Shown here: piece after piece, positions 23,701-37,400 of the stretch
How the letters are laid out: each line of letters begins with the position of its first letter
How positions within the stretch are numbered: the first letter of the stretch is position 1
Assembly: GCA_025765615.1 (NCBI GenBank)
Contig: JAIVFJ010000005.1
Coordinates: forward strand, 62,001 to 126,000
DNA: 64,000 bases
Direction of reading: 5' to 3'
From: Zopfochytrium polystomum
Lineage: Eukaryota; Chytridiomycota; Chytridiomycetes; Chytridiales; Chytridiaceae
Made by a program: the position numbers and the translations under genes
Notes under the pieces: model-generated
Databases searched by the model: none
Told to the model about the DNA's origin: nothing
Seen by the model: only the letters and a program-made list of their open reading frames with translations

Positions 23701-24620
23701 ACGAGGCCGCGGACGCCGACGCGTCACGGCGCCTGAGGCGGATGCAGCGGCGCGAGCACCGCAAGCGCCTAAACGCGCTCTTCCACGAGTGGTACATTGA
23801 GGTCTACGAAAAGGGCGTGTGGGCCAAGCTCAACCACAAGATGCTGGTGATCTTGGGCGACCTGGCCGTCGACGATTACTACGCCAGGGACTCTGCCGCC
23901 GCCGCTGCGGCCCCCGTGGATGCGGCCGCCGGTGGTGTCGGTGCCGGAACGGCGGATGGTGGCGGCGGCGAAGGGGGCGGCGGCGGCGGAGGGGCCGGCG
24001 GCGGCGGTCGCCGCGGCGTGCTCCGCGGGTCGCGCCGCCTCTTGCGGTCCGGACCTACCGGCGACGGCGGGGGCGGTGGTTTTACTATTGCTGAAATGCC
24101 GGACGTGATTGACCTGGACAGCGACGTCGAGAACGACGGTGAGGAGGTGATGGACGAGGACCGGGACGAGGACGAGGAGGAGAACGAGGAGGACCGTGAG
24201 GACCACAACAGCTTTGAAGACGAAGACGACGACGACGATGAGGACGATGAGGGCGACGACGACGAAGTCGACGAAGACGACGACGACGAAGACGGCGACG
24301 GCGACGACCTGCCCGACCTGTTAGCGGCGACAACGACGAGGAGGAGGAGGAGGAGGAGGTGGAGGTGGACGAAGGGCCAGGGGAAAGACGGCGGCGGCCG
24401 AGGCGGCGCGGGGGGCAGCAGCCGGCTCGCGCGGCTGTGGGAGCGCGTCTTTGACGGCGTGGAGGACGACCGAGGGCACGAGGAGGAGTGGCCGAGCATG
24501 ATCCGCCACGCCGGGGTCGTATCGTTTGCGGCGGTCGACGCGTGGGAGGCGTTTGTCCGCAAGGTGGCGCCGCCGCCTCAGCAGGACGCCGCGAACGAAA
24601 ACGCGAGCGCAAACGAGTAG
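20796..24620 (+). CDS. F-box protein with acidic tail and candidate SUMO-interacting motif
   Basis: 1,274 residues, no intron seen. The start at 20796 places the F-box at the very N-terminus: LPADVLCLILHPLPVRRLFA then SRTCRALRQCAAIVAQRLL, typical of Skp1-binding substrate receptors of SCF ubiquitin ligases. Gly-, Asp- and Ser-rich low-complexity stretches (about residues 60-100, 190-330) separate it from a long helical Ala/Leu/Arg/Trp-rich region without a recognised repeat type. Near residue 1,105 PDVIDLDSDVEND matches a hydrophobic-plus-acidic SUMO-interacting motif, followed by about 70 mostly acidic residues. No LRR, WD40 or Kelch substrate domain is visible. F-box assignment is good; the substrate is unknown. 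An upstream in-frame extension to 20202 covers repeats and the TATA box and was not used. Confidence 0.75.
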   Translation: MLHTLPADVLCLILHPLPVRRLFAVSRTCRALRQCAAIVAQRLLARIAVFMHARLLRVDPAPAGDQPHHHHDDGDDNNDNDQYALPRLPPPPPLPTGVEMWMLALAVSCGTSVVVAFDLAASVAPPQSLSQPSADAAVATEHGGRRRRPPPPAQPAAVAAFLAAVDRVRTSGADKFVRELRLAVAEAGALFGGGGGGGRRRVTTRGGGSTSSSSSSPAAAAAAAAADDAVAAWRETFEAYVMVAAGWGCGCDGAGDDGEDGGGDGGGGGGGGGRDDYDEDDGFGSDDDEDDDDSDDDDDDDEGGGGRGGRWNVARRLQRRAARRRCEMTTGAARRRRPHAALRARWEALTARLRGSGVVAAAVRAVREVVPTVWVEEQDGVERWKFEGAYGGGGEAEHRGAGHREAGTVCWETLTRLEPRMDDATAAVAWNLCVRLLLTTRARRAFRDVAGLDGFRALCRRPGVDVQTVIGIALDRFNRGRWGKVDLAASAACGTLFDRRVPHVNYAASAVNPKAWADVLCACLPAMPQAFWSKELRWATGDVQGWKEHAAAASTVLRCAVDADALAPDPLAEAVRAAVAAVCSWWDSLAELNALRRLRRLRRPARILVAAANHLKRLRGSLDAGRAELSLRMELRKAWRAVLRLKEPILASMRPICAVIRKISALLPADEVFVDCEMLLAEDKHQRTPWTLRLVRLADDDDAAAQPLLAMKLESCTGVSHRLTDWDLHLQEAALANPAVAPEQVTAIYVKAIVELGRVGFGEPLLARLALRLASKCLPSEAAVLFQLLASLFKSALDANSSTQSKAAIPDMVLQTLCNIASRAVGGGGGCGAGVNSPGTAAAASSTATTTTMMRTVVELSVEALSVGAPVELDEASWTLIFRHARPAERAAMSRWACTAAVRHSPPDWTWRFPLALFEPAELGTLWENLVGIVRCDLELGHPVSARMDAIPHPWAAESVDAAAAASADEAADADASRRLRRMQRREHRKRLNALFHEWYIEVYEKGVWAKLNHKMLVILGDLAVDDYYARDSAAAAAAPVDAAAGGVGAGTADGGGGEGGGGGGGAGGGGRRGVLRGSRRLLRSGPTGDGGGGGFTIAEMPDVIDLDSDVENDGEEVMDEDRDEDEEENEEDREDHNSFEDEDDDDDEDDEGDDDEVDEDDDDEDGDGDDLPDLLAATTTRRRRRRRWRWTKGQGKDGGGRGGAGGSSRLARLWERVFDGVEDDRGHEEEWPSMIRHAGVVSFAAVDAWEAFVRKVAPPPQQDAANENASANE

Positions 24621-26792
<2,172 letters not shown>

Positions 26793-27938
26793 ATGCTCGC
26801 GTCCCTCATTGTGGTCCTCGGTGCCCTTGTCGCATCCGCTTCGGCTGCTAGCCGCACTTCCCCCCCATCCGGCAGCATCACCGTGTGCTCCTCGGGTTGC
26901 AACTACAACACGGTTAGTTGACCAAACCAGCCCAACCCAAAACCAGCCCGACCCAAACCCCGAACCAATTTTGTTTGTCTTTCGAAAAACGCTCACGGCA
27001 AATTCGCCGTCTCCCATGCTTTGCCCCGCCTCTCACCCTTCTCCCACTGTTATCCGACTATCAAACAGATTCAGAAAGCCGTGAACTCGATTTCCACCTC
27101 GTCCACGTCGGCCCACAGCATCTTCATCTACTCTGGCACGTACACCGAGCAGGTGACGATCCCGTCGCTCTCGGGCAAGCTGTCGATCTACGGCTACACG
27201 ACCGACACGTCGTCGTACGCCAACAACGTCGTGAACCTGCAGCACAGCTCGTCGCTGGCGAGCGGCGCGGCCGACGACGAGCACACGGCGGCGCTCATCA
27301 ACCTCTCGGCGAACGTCGCCGTCTACAACATCAACATCAAGAACACGTACGGCCCGGGCTCGCAGGCCATCGCTCTCTCTGCCTACAACACCAAACAGGG
27401 CTACTACGGCGTCGGGCTGTACGGCTACCAGGACACGCTGCTCGCGCAGACGGGCAACCAGATCTACTCGAAATGCTACATCGAGGGCGCCGTGGACTTT
27501 ATCTTTGGCCAGCACGCGCGCGCGTGGATCACCGGCTCGACCATCGCAGTGTCGGCCGGCGGCGGCGCCATCACGGCCAACGGGCGGCCCTCGACGTCCG
27601 ACACGAGCTACTACGTCATCAACACCAGCACCATCACAGCAAAGTCCGGCGCGAGCGTCGGGTCGGGCACGGTGTACCTCGGCCGCCCGTGGGGCCAGTA
27701 CGCCCGCGTGTGCTTCCAGTCGTGCTCGCTGAGCGGCATCATCAACGGAGCCGGGTGGGAGCAGTGGTCCGCGTCGACGCCAAACACGGCCAGCGTCACG
27801 TTCCAGGAGTACGGCAACTCGGGCACGGGCGCGTCCGGCAACCGCGCGAGCTTTTCGACAAAGATCTCGTCGCCTATTAGCATTGGCACTATCCTCGGAA
27901 GCGACTACACGTCGTGGGTCGATGCCGCGTTCCTTTGA
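26793..27938 (+). CDS. Secreted pectinesterase (CE8)
   Basis: Pectin methylesterase of carbohydrate esterase family 8, which removes methyl groups from homogalacturonan in plant or algal walls. Exon 1 is 26793-26912 (phase 0, donor GTTAGT), exon 2 is 27069-27938; 329 residues. MLASLIVVLGALVASASA is a clear signal peptide. The fold starts at NYNT-IQKAVNSI across the intron. Family motifs in order: GTYTEQVTIP, LYGYQDTLLAQTG (catalytic Asp), IEGAVDFIFG (second Asp) and VYLGRPWGQYARV (Arg). No carbohydrate-binding module or linker is present. It fits a saprobe or parasite feeding on pectin-containing hosts. Confidence 0.93.
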
Positions 27939-28450
27939 AACAAGGAAAGTTGTTTACCCCCGGAAAAGACGCAGCGATGTGGGGAGATAAGAGAAACCAG
28001 TAGAAGATTCCCCCGGATGCGTCGCATCTTTGCCCACTATAAAGTTTACCCTCTACAGACACCTGAGACTTTTTGTTTTTCTTTAGGTGTTACTTTTCAT
28101 GCTTTTTTTTTGTTACAGTCCCTCCCCACTTACCCTAGCCTCCACCGTCCCCTGTTTTTCCTCTTTTGGCCTAGCTACCGTCCCTCATCCCTACAGACAG
28201 CTCAAATATCTTGTGAACCTCTCTCTCCAACACCTGATACACAAACTGAAAGAATACAAAAAACCGCCTTCCACAGAATCCAGTCAAAAACACTCTACAG
28301 CCCATTTCAACAAAAATCTTTCTTTGTGTATTTGTTCCAAAGCCGGCTGTGCGGCTCCATCCCACCACCGGAGATCATTCATCAGAAAAAAAGAGAACAA
28401 GAAAAAAGAGAGAAAAAGAAACGCTCCTGCACAGCCAACCGCCAAAGGCC
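27939..28450. other. Convergent 3' spacer, pectinesterase / DYNC2H1
   Basis: 3' flanks of two converging genes. I see nothing else in it. Confidence 0.6.
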
Positions 28451-31400
28451 TCAGATTCCATGCAAGAAGAACGCGACGCCGGCCAGCGTCCACGTCGAGT
28501 GGTCGTCCGCGGGGCACGGCACGGGCAGGGAACAGACGAGCCGCTCGCGGCTGGGCGTCGTGTAGAGCGGGACGCGCAGCTGGGTGTTTGGCGATGAGTC
28601 CTAAAAAAAGGAAATCATGCTTGATGAGAAAAGGGCGGCAGGCGAACGACCCCAGAAAAAAAAAAAAAAACCCCCCCTCTTCACCTTTGGAACCCACGCG
28701 ACGCGAACGACCGGCACGCTGGACAGGTTCGCGTCCTCCTGGGTCACCTCGCTCAGACGGAGTCCGTCAAAGAGGCAGCCCTGCACCAGGAGGCCCTCGA
28801 CGGCGACGTGGAGGCCGCCAGGCGAGGTGGACGACGAGCTTGTGGACCACGTTGCCGTCAGCGTCAATTCGTCCATGGGACGCGAAACTTTGGGATTTTC
28901 GCAAAGTGGCAGGTGCGGTAAGTGGCGGGTTCTTTTCTTTTTGTTTTTTTGGTGGAACGAACCACGGGGGGAAGGGGAAAACAAAACAAAACAAAACGAA
29001 AAGGAAAAAAAAAAAAAATCGCGTACCGGCCCGCGCCGTCTCCTGCCTCAGCGCATCCAAGAACGTCCCGGGGCTCCTCAGGCACCTCAAGCTGACCGGT
29101 GCGTCCCCGCCGCCGGCGCCTTTCCGCCCGACTCCACCCCCTCCGCCGACGCGCGCCCGCCACGCGTCGACGGCCGCCGCGCGCCCGACGGCTTCGCGGA
29201 GGAACCCGTGCGGGTCCGCGCCGATGCCGCCTCCGCCGCTGCCGCCGTCCGGGTCGGCCGCGGCGGCCCACTCGGCGGGGACCTCACGACGCAGCAGCGA
29301 CGCGGCGGTGCGCTGCGTCGTCGCGGTGAGCGGGTGGAGATTGCGGAGCGTTTTGGAGAGCTGAGAGAGGTCCGAGTGGATCTTGTGGAGGAGGTGGAGG
29401 GAGGATGTGAGTTCCTGGGTGTGTGTGTGGTGTGTGTGTAAGAGTGAATTGACGGTGTCATTATTTATAATCAGTAAAGGCGGTGAAGACTGTCGTAGAA
29501 TTGTAATTGATGCTTACAAGCGAAAGGAATGAGAGGATCGGATCAGTGTCGTCTGATGCTGGGAACTTTTTCTGCAACAGATCGTTGCCTGTATTCAGCT
29601 GTTGCACAAAAATTATGTAAGCAGAATTCTTCAGCCGTCCAGCAAAACCCGCAACCCACCTTTTTCCAAAGCTGCAAGAACGGCATGAGCTCGCGCGACC
29701 ATCGTTCGCGATCAAAGCGCTCGCTTTGGAGGTCCAGGCTCCGCTATGGTTTGTCGATGTGTGAGATTCAAAGGGAATGAGGTTTGACCAAAGAGAAGGG
29801 AATTTGATCAAACGAAACCTACCATCAGCTTCAATTGGTTCAGAACGTTTCGACTGGTGTTTCGCTGGAGTCCGCGGTCAATGTTGGCCGGGAGTCCAAA
29901 CAGAGTCACTGTTTCCGATTCTGGAAGCTCGTTTATTAGGGAAATGTACGCGCCATGGTCTGCGAGCGTCGGAAGATCTATTGAGGGAAAGGGTTTTAGT
30001 TCGAGCATGAAACAAACCAGGACAGCGCCTTACTTATTCCTTTTGCGAGCTTTCGAGATGGGCTCTTTCCATTTACGCCAAATATTTCTGTCAGAATTTG
30101 CGTGAGAATTTTGAGAAACGCGCCTTGCTCTAGTGCCTCCCAACGATCAACAAAGGACTAAAGCCCTACCATCGCTGAAAAACAGTGCCAAATAAGTTTC
30201 GAGCTTCATAGCGTCAAACGAATCGTCTATCCTCGCGCCGTAAATCGCGTTTTCCAGCAGGCCGTGCAATACGGGCCACTGCGGCGTTGAACTGTCGCCT
30301 CCGTTGGCTCCGCCGCACATCATGCCTATCACCTCGGCACTCGAACGAAGGTCGGCGGCGGAAAATTCGTAAAACTTGTTCCATCCTTGAGGGATGTAGT
30401 TACGCCGCTCTTGAATAACCGCGTGGAACCAAGCAAGAGCGAAGAGTGCCTGCGAACGAAGGAGGTTGCCCCGCGCGACAAAGTCTGGGTGCCAACTGGA
30501 GTAGATCCTCTGGAGATTCTTCTTAATGCCTGTATTTTAAAAGTAAAATAGTTTTGAGCTTCGTATTCTTTCAAAAGTAGAGCACGAGCATACCTGGAGG
30601 TGCTTCCACAGTGATCTTGAGACTGTTTTTCAGCAGTTCTGCAGGGAACCGTCCGTGCGACTCTGACGTCATCCACAGTCGAAATCCCGACTTCGCTTCG
30701 AGCCGCTGCAGCTCTTTTCCGAGCTCGGACAGCCAAGAAGTAACAAGGTGGACGTTCTGCAGACAAAGCCAGCCGCCGGCGGCGGCGAGGCGTCGCAACT
30801 CGGCGATGGCAATCTCGCCTTGACCTTGACCCATGGAAATCTACAAACAACGCTTCAAAATCAACGGATGGGTGAATTTGAGAGTGTCGCACCTGCCGGA
30901 AGTTGTCCGGGCCGACAACCTGCTTCGCAAAGTCAGAGAGCTCTTGCGACGGATCGGCACCGGGAGTTGTAATAAAAAGAATCGGCTCCTCTGGGAGAGT
31001 CTCGGTTTCATAGAGCTTTTTCATGTTAAGAGCTACTGGGGCCAGATTCTGCAGACCAATCATAGAGCACGAGAACGCATTCACTAGAATTTTGGTTATT
31101 ATGGCAGTCGAACCCCTTGGCATTCTCTTACTTGCGCTAAGGAGGCGATCTGGTCGAAGAGCTTGCACGATAATTACTCGTTGGAAAGGCCTTATTCAGG
31201 ATCAGTAGTGCTTTAAATGAAAGCAAAAAAAAGGCAGTGGACGTACGACAGCTTTTTCGCAGCGGCGCCAGGGAATTCGACCTCGCAATTTGGACTCTTC
31301 ATCCAATTTCGCCACCCCTCCGAGTCTGAAAGCCCAAGATCGTGATAAAGACTTGGCAACGCCTTTTCGACCAACTTGAAGGGTCCGCGACGTTCCGCCG

Positions 31401-34400
31401 GTATCCACGAAAAGCTGTCTGTGATTTCGCGCTCGTCATCGACATCAGGCAGAACAAGCTGACCAGTGAACAGACACCATTCTTTTGGGTCAATGGATCC
31501 GTCGTGCAACTGGTGTATCATGTGCAACGCAAACATCTGCCGGTCCGACTTGAACAGCGACCTGCTGACGTGTTTGAATGTGATTCGTTCCAATGCCGAG
31601 ATAAGCAGTTTGATACGCAGGTCGGTCGCATCGTGCGAAGCAGAGCCGTCGAACTTTAAAGCACTCTCAAAGAGGCGCAAGAAGCCTGGCAAAGAGAACA
31701 TGTACATATTGTTCAGTTTCTTGAGGTCCTCAATCACAAAGAAGAGGCGGCTGCCGAATCGAGCAAGCGGAGCAAACTTTTGCCGTTCGTCGTCCAGCGC
31801 GGACTGCAGACGTCTAGATTCCTCCAAGCTTTTCGAGATGCTCACGCTCTTTGAGTTTGTTTCGTTCAGCGACTCGATGAGGCTCTTGTTCTCGAGGATG
31901 TTGCCGTCCGATGAAGCGAGCTCGCGGAGAAGAGATTCCTCGAGCGCTGCCAACTGAAGCTTGAGCTCGTCTTCATTCTTCAGCAGCGCGATTTTTTCTT
32001 CCTCCAACTCGGGCTTTTCGTGCTTCAACGTAATGCCAAGGAGCTGACCAGACAAGCCCTCCCGAGTTATTGTGAAGTTGATCTCATTGATGAGAGCAGA
32101 CGCGTCCGGCGGCACCGAGAACGACGAGTTGGTGGTAACCAGGTACAATCGAAAGTTTTCGTTATAATCCACCGTTTTGTCGCCGAGCTGGACCATGTAC
32201 CGAGGTCCTTGCTTGATTAAATCTTTCCGCAGTACTGGATACAAAATAGCTTCGATTTTCGCAACATCCTCGATAATAAGCGTTTTTCCAAATCGGAGTG
32301 CGAGCTCGACGGTCCGAAGGAAGCTCTCATCGTGCTGCTTGACAACCTCTGGTTTCTGCGCAGCTAGGTGGCTCTTCAGCCACTGCTTCGCTTGCGAGGT
32401 CGGGTCAATCAAGAGGGGAGTGGGAACGCTGTTCAAGATGGCAATTGCGTTTTGCGCCGAGAGGATATCCGACGGAAGCCCCTCTGACTTCCATAGAAGC
32501 ATCTCGCTCTCTGTGCTCATGCTTTCTGCGAGGTCGAATTGGTCCAGGTGGACAATTTTTCGCCATTCGTCGACGTGCTTGGTTCTGACGTCCTCGGAGG
32601 AGCCCGACAGGAACGTAATGAATGCTGCGATGAGAAGCGAATTCTGCGGAAGGTTCTTAATCGAGTCGAAAATTGTTTGTTGCTGCTTCTTCCACCGTTT
32701 TCCCTCCACGGATAGTTTCTGCAAAAGTCCCTGCGAAGACTGAATAACTGCCGAGGCCTTTTCCAAATTGGCTCGAAGGCCTTCGGCATCCCTGGTTTTC
32801 GCCCCAAAATCTTCTCGAAGCGCTGCTACATTCTGATCGACTACCGCAAGCGACTGCTGCAAATTGAGAACCCTCTGCTGCGACGCCTCCAAGTTTGTTT
32901 TCAAGCGGTGGAGATCGGCCTCCAGGGGACCGATGCGCTCCAAAACGGCAGAGTACTGAATGTTTGCTTTTACCCACATCGCCAATGGTGCGGCCGCAAC
33001 AGAAACTCGCTTTATGGTAGCATCATCGAATGACTCGCGTTTTGCCTTTAGCAGGGTCAGAACGGATTCTCGGACTTGAGGTGTAATGTTTCTCGCGTCG
33101 AAATTCATTATCTCGTCCTTGATTGTCCTCTTTCCCAGAAATCCTTTCATGCTGTTCCACGACATATCCAAAATACCCATCAATCTCAAGACGCCTTCAA
33201 GAACGTCCCGGACTGCGGGAGGAGGCGACCGCAGGGATCGAATTTCCGTAAGGCTTTCATTCTTGATTTCGCCGACTGCAGCTTTCGCTCGACGGACGAT
33301 AGGCTCAACCTCCGAGAGTTCACCTTCAATGGCCACCTTTCGCTCCATCATCTTTTCTTCTTCCTCTTTAAGTTGACCAGAGAGCGTCTCCATCTCCTTC
33401 TTCTGATCTGATGCCCTGGCAATGCTTTCGGTGATCTGCTGCAAAGCCTGGTCCGCGAGTTTTTGCTTCTCTGCGAGCTCGACTTCTTGAACGCGAGCCT
33501 TCGCTGACAGTGAGTCCACGAACTGCGATGCGTCATTGAGTTTTTGAAGCCCACCCGAAAGATACTTCAGCTTATTTTGATACTGCTCGAGCTTCTTGCA
33601 GTAGACAAACTCGTACGTCTTGACGTATTCCACAAGGTGGCTGGGCGTTCTGCGCTCTTGGGTGCAATAAATGTCCATGATAGAGCCAATGATCCGCTCC
33701 ACATCCTCAATCTCGTGTAGAGATGGATTTTCGCGGAACAGTTTTCGGCAGTAAAACAGGCAACTGTCTGCCCTCCATTGCTCGTTCCATTGAATCTGAC
33801 ATTTTGTGTAAAGCGCCGGATTGGCCTCGCAGTTAGCGTGGAGTTGTTGGCTTGATGAGTCCATGATCAAAACGGTATGCAAGTTCCGGCGAACTCGCTG
33901 CACAAAGTACTCAAAGAGCGTGCCACGAAAACCTTCCTCGGAGTGGTCATTCTTTATGGAGCTCAACAGAGCATCGAGCTCTTCAGAGGAATAAAGACCG
34001 GGAACTTCCGCTCCGCTCAAAAGACTGTTAATGTACTCCAGGAAAATTGGCTCGATCAGTTGATGGTCTTCAACCAATAGCACTGCGCCTTCGTTGTTCA
34101 CTCCAGTAGCGTTAAGAACTTCCTTGATATGCGCTAAAAACGCCTTGACACCAAAGGACCGAGAGATGTTCGGACTAAATACTTGCAGTTTCAGCATGTG
34201 AGCCGCAATCATGACGGCGCTTCGTCTCCCAACCCCTGGGCGGCCAATCATGAGAAGCGAACCGCTGGCCTGCGACAGGACGCGCTCTATTTTCGATATT
34301 CCCTCCAATACCTCCGAGAAAATACATAAATTGAGATCGCGATTGTCACGTTCGTAGGTATGGATCTCTTTGGCCACGATTTCTTTGTACGAGTCCATGC

Positions 34401-37400
34401 CCAACTTGATCAGTGAAGCGGTCCGTCGTGGACCTTTCGATGCGCATGCTGAAAAAATGAATGCACCTTCGTCTCTTGGTGCGTAATTCCACTCCTTTTG
34501 GACAACGTCTCGCAGAATGGTTGTGAAGGTCTCGACATGCTCCTTGGTAACCAGCCGGTCTCGATATATCCGTGATCCCTCATTCATAAACACGTCCAGC
34601 AAATCCGTCTCCTGGTCACCGCTGATCTCGTATTGCCGTAGACCGAGAACCCATCGAGATAAATCACGCGGAGTGAAAATGTAGTGAGGGTACAAATCCG
34701 CGCTGAATTTTTGTGTGACTTGCTCGTGGACTCCGAGCATGGTTGCTGAGAGGCGCTGTTGGTTTTTCGGGAGGGTCCAGGTTTTGTGTGAGTCTGCGCA
34801 CTGATTAAGTGTAGCACTGAGGAGAATTCGGTAGATCGAAGTCAGCTGTTCTCGATCGGGGTACGAAATGCAGCACTGTCGAACGATCGACGTGAATCTT
34901 GTGGAAAGCTTGTTTCTCCCCATTGACGTTTCAGGGGTCATGGATGCGACAATTTGGATATTTTCAATCCCAATCCATTCCAAATTGCTGTCATAGAATC
35001 CCTTGTAGGACAGGAGTTGCTGCAAAAACTGGATAAGCTCAACCGTTTCATACTGATCGGGAGCTGGTAGATTGATATCTTTCAAGTACAGGATTAATCG
35101 CTCCGAGTCTTTTGGTCGCAGAATTCGTCCCAAATTGGTGTTCGCTCCAATGCAAAGATGTGACAGCCGTTGAAGAAGGTGCGACGATCCAGTGTGAGAG
35201 CTGCAATGAATAGTCGAAACCGTTGCCGAGCGTAGCTTTTTGAAGCAGTGGGTCAGCAGCGTGTGCTTGCCAGCTCCTTCAGCACCAACAACAATGAACG
35301 GGGTATTCGACATGAGCCATGGCAAAATCGTGTCCATGGCTCTCTTGACATCGCAGGTTTCCACAACGGGGAAGCTCTCAACTTCATTTAACGCCGAATC
35401 GTTAGACGGCTCAGGGACCTCGACTTCATACAGGTGAAGCCGATCATCCGAGACGAAGTAATCGAGAATCCGTTTGGAATCAGGCAAGCGCTCGTTCGCC
35501 ATCGAGAAGAGCTCGCCCGCAAACACGAGTCGATTCTCAACTACCAGATTTGATCCGAGTCCGCGGAGAAGTCCAAAGAGAAATTCTAGTCTCGTTGAGC
35601 AGCCCGCCAGGTGCGAGAAGCAATTCATGATGAGACCTGCTCTGGTTGTCTCCACAGCGAATTGCCCGTTGTGCAGCACCCAATCCAGAGACCGGTAAAA
35701 GAGCTCAGACATCCACGACTCCACCCCAGTCCTCAGCCCATCTGGAACACTTCGAAGCCAAGACTTCACAAGGTATTTCACGTGCAGAATTTCATCTGAC
35801 AAATAGATCATTCCCATTCTGCTAACCGTTGCGGGAGACGCATACTTCAGGTTGTGTGTTTCGAATATAAAATTGATATTCGGCCCAAATTGGATGCGTT
35901 CGCCGTTGGGCATAGTCAGGAGCCGATTATCATCCAAAACTGAGTTTAACGATTCAACCCATTCGGGGTCAATGTCTCCGTCGCAAATGATCCATGTGTG
36001 AACATCCAAAGGCTCTTTGACAGCCTGTCGGGAAGCATATGTCAAAATACCATCTGACCACTCCCGGGTGTCCATGTCCATCTGTCCTAGAAGAGTATGT
36101 CTGTCCATGGCCTTGGGATTCATGACGTATTTTTTCAGTTTCTTGCCGCATTTTCTCCACGCCCGTTCAAGTATGTGCCAAAGGGTCGACTTGCCCGATC
36201 CTGAAGGCCCAACAATAACAACCCCCATTCGCTGGTGACAAGCCTCGTGCAACTGGAATATCTTCTGCTGCTGGGTGTCGTTGTGCTCCAGATTGAGCTC
36301 AGCGAACGCGTTGACGACAGCCGTTGCTAAATCATCATACTTGATATTTTCGATCTCCGCTTTTGGAAAAAGGTCTGCAATAATTGCATTGAATCGTTTG
36401 CTATCAGCGAATGTTAATTTCGACAGAGTGTTCACGCAAAGCGCCTTCACGACGATGGACATCTCTCGCTTCTCGCTGACGGGTCCAGATTTTTTTTCTG
36501 CATGCAAAAGGCGGCCGGCGAAGCTCAGTACAGTTTTAAGTGGCCGAAGGCCCCAGTCGTAGTGCTGTTGCGGTGAAAGAAGCTGCTTGCAAAGAGAGAA
36601 CACTGCCACAACCTTGCATCCCAGCTCTTTGCCGAGCTGGAAGCCCTCGGAGAACAAAATCACTTGAGAGATGAGTTCGTTGTCGGGGTGAGTCATTGCG
36701 ACAGCTCGGAAGAGTTGCTTCAGATTCTCCGGAAGCCGTTGTCGACCACCGTACCCTTTCCCAGCTGGGTTTAGTGTGACGAAAATACCTGAGTTCGGGT
36801 TCAAATCAACTTGGTTGCTCAGCAGAGTAAACTTTGATTGTTTCGACTTCAACGCGGCCTGAATGACCTGGATCTGCTCCGATACGGCTGATAATACAGC
36901 TTCTTCCAAGCGATTAAATTCGTCGAAGCAACCCCATGCCCCGCATTTCACGAGGCCCATGAAGATACGACCCATACTCTTGTAATCCAGACCTTCGTCA
37001 CAATTGAAGACCAACACTTGCCGACCAAACAGAACTCCCAATGCCTTGACGGATTCGGTTTTCCCTGTTCCGGCTGGCCCAAAAGGATTCCCGCCGAAAC
37101 CGCTTGCCATTGCCTGAGTCAGCGTTAAGTAGCATTTGTCAGTTAATGGCGTGTGGACGAGCTTGGGGGGGTTTCCTTGATACTCAAACGTGTAATTGAA
37201 TGTTGCGGTGTTCATTACAATCTTCAAATCATCTTTAAAGTCCTGGGGCATGTAGAAGCGGACCTGGCGCTTCCAGGCCCAATCGTCCAATGATGAAACG
37301 CGATTACTATGCAGGTCCTCAGCGACGTCAATGAAGTGAATCGTGTCCAGAATGAGGTACTTGAGCTTGATTTCCATTACATGCCGTTCTTCCATATCCT

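Noticed and set aside
22310..23797. Long minus-strand frames opposite the F-box gene
   Set aside because: They are Arg/Ala-rich complements of GC-rich codons; the plus strand carries the protein-like pattern.
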